Positions 62,223-64,000 of a stretch of 64,000 nt of DNA are shown here, piece after piece. Origin of the DNA: Acidobacteriota bacterium. Lineage in GTDB: Bacteria; Acidobacteriota; Thermoanaerobaculia; Multivoradales; SZUA-115. A program made the position numbers and the translations under genes. The notes under the pieces were generated by a model, which did no database searches, had not been told where the DNA came from, and saw only the letters and a program-made list of their open reading frames with translations. How positions within the stretch are numbered: the first letter of the stretch is position 1; each line of letters starts with the position of its first letter. The stretch covers positions 36,434-100,433 of the forward strand of contig JAJRVQ010000177.1 of the NCBI GenBank assembly GCA_024277255.1. Direction: 5' to 3'.

Positions 62223-62735
62223 CTAGAGAAGAGTCGCCAGTCTCGAGGTCATGAACCAAAAGAACATGTCGAGGAAGACGCTCATGATGGCGAATCTGAC
62301 CGCCGTGTTGAGCCTACCGGAGAGACCCAGTACGCCTGCTCGATCGCCCAAGACGAGGCACGCGGTGCTCTGGACGGCCAGCAGCAGGCCCAGAGCAATC
62401 ACCGCGGCGACACCAAAGCTATGAACGGACTCGAGGCCGGAGTCGGTCAGGCCCTCACCGAGTGCGAGCAGCCGTGCGTTAAAGCCGAGAGTTGCTTCCA
62501 GCGCCCAGGTCAGCAAGGGAACGCTCCACAGGGCCGGCGATGGATCAGGCAGCAGCGTTGACCTGGCGCCGTTTCGAGGGTAGCGCCAAGGCAAGAAATC
62601 TCGGCGGCGCCTGGCCCTCGCGCCTATCGCCGCGCCGACGGTGAAACACTCCACCACCAGAGTGAGCAGAAAGCTCATGGGGAGATCGCCGTGAATCGCC
62701 TGGCCAAAGACCGTATGCAGTATCTCCGATGACAT
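62223..62735 (-). CDS. small multi-span membrane protein, unknown function
   Basis: I do not recognise this 170-residue protein. It has about four transmembrane stretches: SFLLTLVVECFTVGAAIGARA, a middle one around LWSVPLLTWALEATLGF, then GVAAVIALGLLLAVQSTACLVLG and RFAIMSVFLDMFFWFMTSRL. The loop between the first two is Arg-rich (RARRRRDFLPWRYPR), probably cytoplasmic. It stands alone between the metallophosphoesterase and the second IS21-end-like repeat. The upstream intergenic region 62736-62965 holds that repeat and nothing else that I can identify. No operon partner is evident. Confidence 0.55.
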   Translation of the reverse strand: MSSEILHTVFGQAIHGDLPMSFLLTLVVECFTVGAAIGARARRRRDFLPWRYPRNGARSTLLPDPSPALWSVPLLTWALEATLGFNARLLALGEGLTDSGLESVHSFGVAAVIALGLLLAVQSTACLVLGDRAGVLGLSGRLNTAVRFAIMSVFLDMFFWFMTSRLATLL

Positions 62736-62889
62736 CAGAGTTTTCCTTAGTCCTCGGGCAGTTCCGTAGCGGTCACTGAATTCAAATCTTCACCTCACCC
62801 GTTGGAAAGCCGATCCTCGCCGAGATACAGACGATGCTCTGACACCTAAAGAAACCCGAACTGCCGAGGTTTGGGGGAGCGAGTGTTGC

Positions 62890-62935
62890 AGGTGCCACCC
62901 TAAAGTTGGAGCTACAGGTGCCACCCCATTGTTGA
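62890..62935. repeat. tandem IS21-end-like repeat, copy B
   Basis: AGGTGCCACCCTAAAGTTGG at 62890-62909 and AGGTGCCACCCCATTGTTGA at 62916-62935 repeat the copy-A units in the same orientation. Both copies point the same way, so they cannot be the two inverted ends of one element; two remnants of the same end, or one element inserted twice and later lost, fit better. Between them are the metallophosphoesterase and the small membrane-protein gene. Confidence 0.55.
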
Positions 62936-62965
62936 TTGGGGCCGCAGGATCCTGGGTGCTACGCC

Positions 62966-63400
62966 TCATTCATACGGCTTCCGGGTATCCAAGAAATCGA
63001 ACTTCTTGAAGTCGGTGTCGTGGGTGTAGAGAGTGCGGATACCGTGCTGGTGAAGGATCGTCGCCAGATGGGCGTCGGGGACCAGATTGCCCCGGACGGG
63101 CCATGGTCCCGTCAGCCCGGCGTAGGCTTCCAGAAACCCGGCCTTTTCGGACAAGGCGCGGACCCGCGGGTGGGCCAGTAGTTCTCGTAGATTCGCCAAC
63201 GCCTCTCGGGGTTGGAGAGGCGCGTCGAAGATTCGTGGGTGCGTCGCGATGCGCAGATAGGCCATCGCCGTCGGCCAGGCCAGATAGAGCATCTCCGGTT
63301 CCGCGAGCTTCTCCGCCAAGAAACGCTGCGCCGGTTCACACTGCGGAGCGGAGCTGTTCGAGGCGTGCAGCAGAACGTTGGCGTCGATCGAGTAGCTCAC
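62966..63400 (-). CDS. vapC: VapC-type PIN domain toxin
   Basis: This 144-residue protein is a PIN-domain ribonuclease of the VapC family (TIGR00028 type): SIDANVLLHASN with Asp-6, a middle acidic residue in EPAQRFL, and VPDAHLATILHQHGI plus LYTHDTDFKKF carrying the last two metal Asps. VapC toxins cleave RNA, commonly tRNA or rRNA. Translation starts at a GTG that overlaps the antitoxin stop (GTGA), the usual order with antitoxin first. An operator with two palindromes lies ahead of the antitoxin gene. Target RNA cannot be predicted. Confidence 0.92.
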   Translation of the reverse strand: MSYSIDANVLLHASNSSAPQCEPAQRFLAEKLAEPEMLYLAWPTAMAYLRIATHPRIFDAPLQPREALANLRELLAHPRVRALSEKAGFLEAYAGLTGPWPVRGNLVPDAHLATILHQHGIRTLYTHDTDFKKFDFLDTRKPYE

Positions 63401-63642
63401 CGGCTCTCGGGCCCGACCAGAGCCGCGTAGAGCGCCTCCTTGTCATCAAGGTCGATGCGAGCCCGCATCGGCTTAGCGATCCAGGTCAATGTTGCCGGCG
63501 CTGCGCTGTCTTCCTCATGCGCGAGCAGCGCCTCACCCAGCAAAACGGACACAACCTGCCCCAGCGAACGGTGATCTCTGCGCTGAATCCGCTTGACCGC
63601 ATCCAGAATCGGAGCGTCGATATCGAGGGTCGTCCGGCTCAT
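63397..63642 (-). CDS. vapB: VapB-type antitoxin (ribbon-helix-helix-like)
   Basis: This 81-residue protein has an N-terminal ribbon-helix-helix-like DNA-binding part (RTTLDIDAPILDAVKRIQRRDHRSLGQVVSVLLGE) and a C-terminal tail with WIAKPMRARIDLDDKEALYAAL that would wrap and block the toxin. It is the first gene of the pair. The promoter in front holds two copies of CATCxGATGT, 22 bases apart, that overlap the -35 and -10, so autoregulation is likely. The ATG at 63642 is in good position, just downstream of the second palindrome. Confidence 0.88.
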   Translation of the reverse strand: MSRTTLDIDAPILDAVKRIQRRDHRSLGQVVSVLLGEALLAHEEDSAAPATLTWIAKPMRARIDLDDKEALYAALVGPESR

Positions 63643-63643
63643 G

Positions 63644-63679
63644 GCATCAGATGTTAGGACCTCTCACATCGGATGTCAA
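63644..63679 (-). promoter_or_regulatory. vapBC promoter with two palindromic operators
   Basis: On the minus strand TTGACA (63679-63674) and TAACAT (63656-63651) form a -35/-10 pair with a 17-base spacer. ACATCGGATGT (63666-63676, perfect palindrome) overlaps the -35, and GCATCAGATGT (63644-63654, near-perfect) overlaps the -10. Their centres are 22 bases apart, two helical turns, so two antitoxin dimers or one toxin-antitoxin hetero-octamer could bind the same face. Confidence 0.75.
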
Positions 63680-63737
63680 AACTATCGCCTAAGGAGTGTC
63701 AGTCAAATAGTTGGCACGGCACGCAGCGCGGATAGAG

Positions 63738-63914
63738 CTAACGTTTGAATGGTGTCTCCACACGATAGCGTACCTCGGTATTGCCGGCGCTGAGAACCGT
63801 AATTCGAGCGCCCTTGAAGATGATTTCAGTTGGGACGTTTGGGGCAACGTCGTACGTAACTGTCTCGGCTCGCAGTTCGGCTGGACCGGAATGAGTTGGT
63901 TTTGTGTGAGTCAT
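63738..63914 (-). CDS. 58-residue conserved-looking small protein
   Basis: The ATG at 63914 overlaps the stop of the partial gene upstream (ATGA), and a 58-residue frame runs to TAG at 63738. The product reads in part LRAETVTYDVAPNVPTEII and VLSAGNTEVRYRVETPFKR, and is too short for most automatic gene calls. Alternating hydrophobic/charged strands suggest a small beta-rich domain. I cannot name a family. Coupling to the preceding frame is the best evidence that it is real. Confidence 0.5.
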   Translation of the reverse strand: MTHTKPTHSGPAELRAETVTYDVAPNVPTEIIFKGARITVLSAGNTEVRYRVETPFKR

Positions 63915-64000
63915 GCCGCGATCTCGGCATCCTTGTCCATCAAAGCATCCAGTTTCTTTTTAGCCACCTTGGCCCAGCCCTGCCAGGCCGGTAGCTGCAC
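63911..64000 (-). CDS. 3' end of a gene entering from the right (partial)
   Basis: The last 29 codons of a minus-strand frame are visible: WQGWAKVAKKKLDALMDKDAEIAA then TGA at 63911-63913. The rest lies outside the window. The stop overlaps the start of the 58-residue ORF by 4 bases. A helical, Lys/Asp-rich end is all that can be said. Confidence 0.45.
   Translation of the reverse strand: MQLPAWQGWAKVAKKKLDALMDKDAEIAA

Noticed and set aside
61248..62935. CRISPR array
   Set aside because: Only four units in two widely separated pairs, with 5-6 base gaps and no cas genes.

Overview
The window is high-GC, densely coded bacterial chromosome with no rRNA, tRNA, CRISPR array or intact transposon. 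It looks like an Acidobacteriota-type organism, probably of the Thermoanaerobaculia kind. The reasons are an ECF sigma factor of the TIGR02999 type translationally coupled to a PknB-TPR kinase, ELWxxDG-repeat and DGFESG-tagged secreted proteins, a TldD/TldE-DUF4159-MoxR-DUF58-BatA cluster, and several lipoprotein sulfatase-like hydrolases. This placement is inferred from gene content, not from a marker gene.

Left part (1-10.9 kb): the 3' end of an XdhC-type molybdoenzyme maturation gene overlaps a MobA-like nucleotidyltransferase and is followed by a hotdog thioesterase and a secreted DGFESG protein. A minus-strand group then encodes a small membrane protein, a WS/DGAT acyltransferase, a DUF2911 protein and a fatty acyl reductase-like protein, which together look like a wax-ester pathway. 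An LCAT-like lipase and an EAL phosphodiesterase follow.

Phosphate region (11.0-16.5 kb): a tight minus-strand operon runs ppk1, then a Pycsar-effector-like (PycTM/DUF5706) membrane protein with a polybasic N-terminal segment, then a DUF3616 lipoprotein, then a phosphate-selective OprO/P porin. Ahead of ppk1 is a Pho-box-like 11-bp direct repeat correctly spaced from a -10 that almost touches the start codon. A PycTM protein built into a polyphosphate/phosphate operon, with no cyclase, is the most unusual system in the window.

Middle (16.5-34.5 kb): a secreted subtilase; a TetR-SDR pair sharing one operator sequence; a TetR-MFP-RND-TolC efflux operon; the ECF/kinase pair; a 119-bp long palindrome; a Cys-rich secreted protein; an M23 lipoprotein; a collapsed remnant of a DUF5671-like gene pair; and a large ELWxxDG-repeat protein.

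TldDE/MoxR region (34.7-48.0 kb): TldD carries a Tat signal and TldE has none. A DUF4159 protein follows, then a five-gene chain (MoxR, DUF58, BatA-like, two large membrane proteins) in which every junction is a 4-base start/stop overlap. A cytoplasmic-type subtilase plus a small I9-like protein sit on the opposite strand inside this cluster.

Right part (48-64 kb): SGNH hydrolase, S9 peptidase, GT2, three paralogous lipoprotein sulfatase-like hydrolases with a Thr-type active site (one broken by an in-frame TAG), a GT39-like membrane glycosyltransferase, an Asp-box sialidase-like protein, a flavoprotein with the halogenase WxWxIP motif, a metallophosphoesterase flanked by IS21-end-like repeats, a VapBC module with a clear two-site operator, and two short coupled ORFs at the edge.
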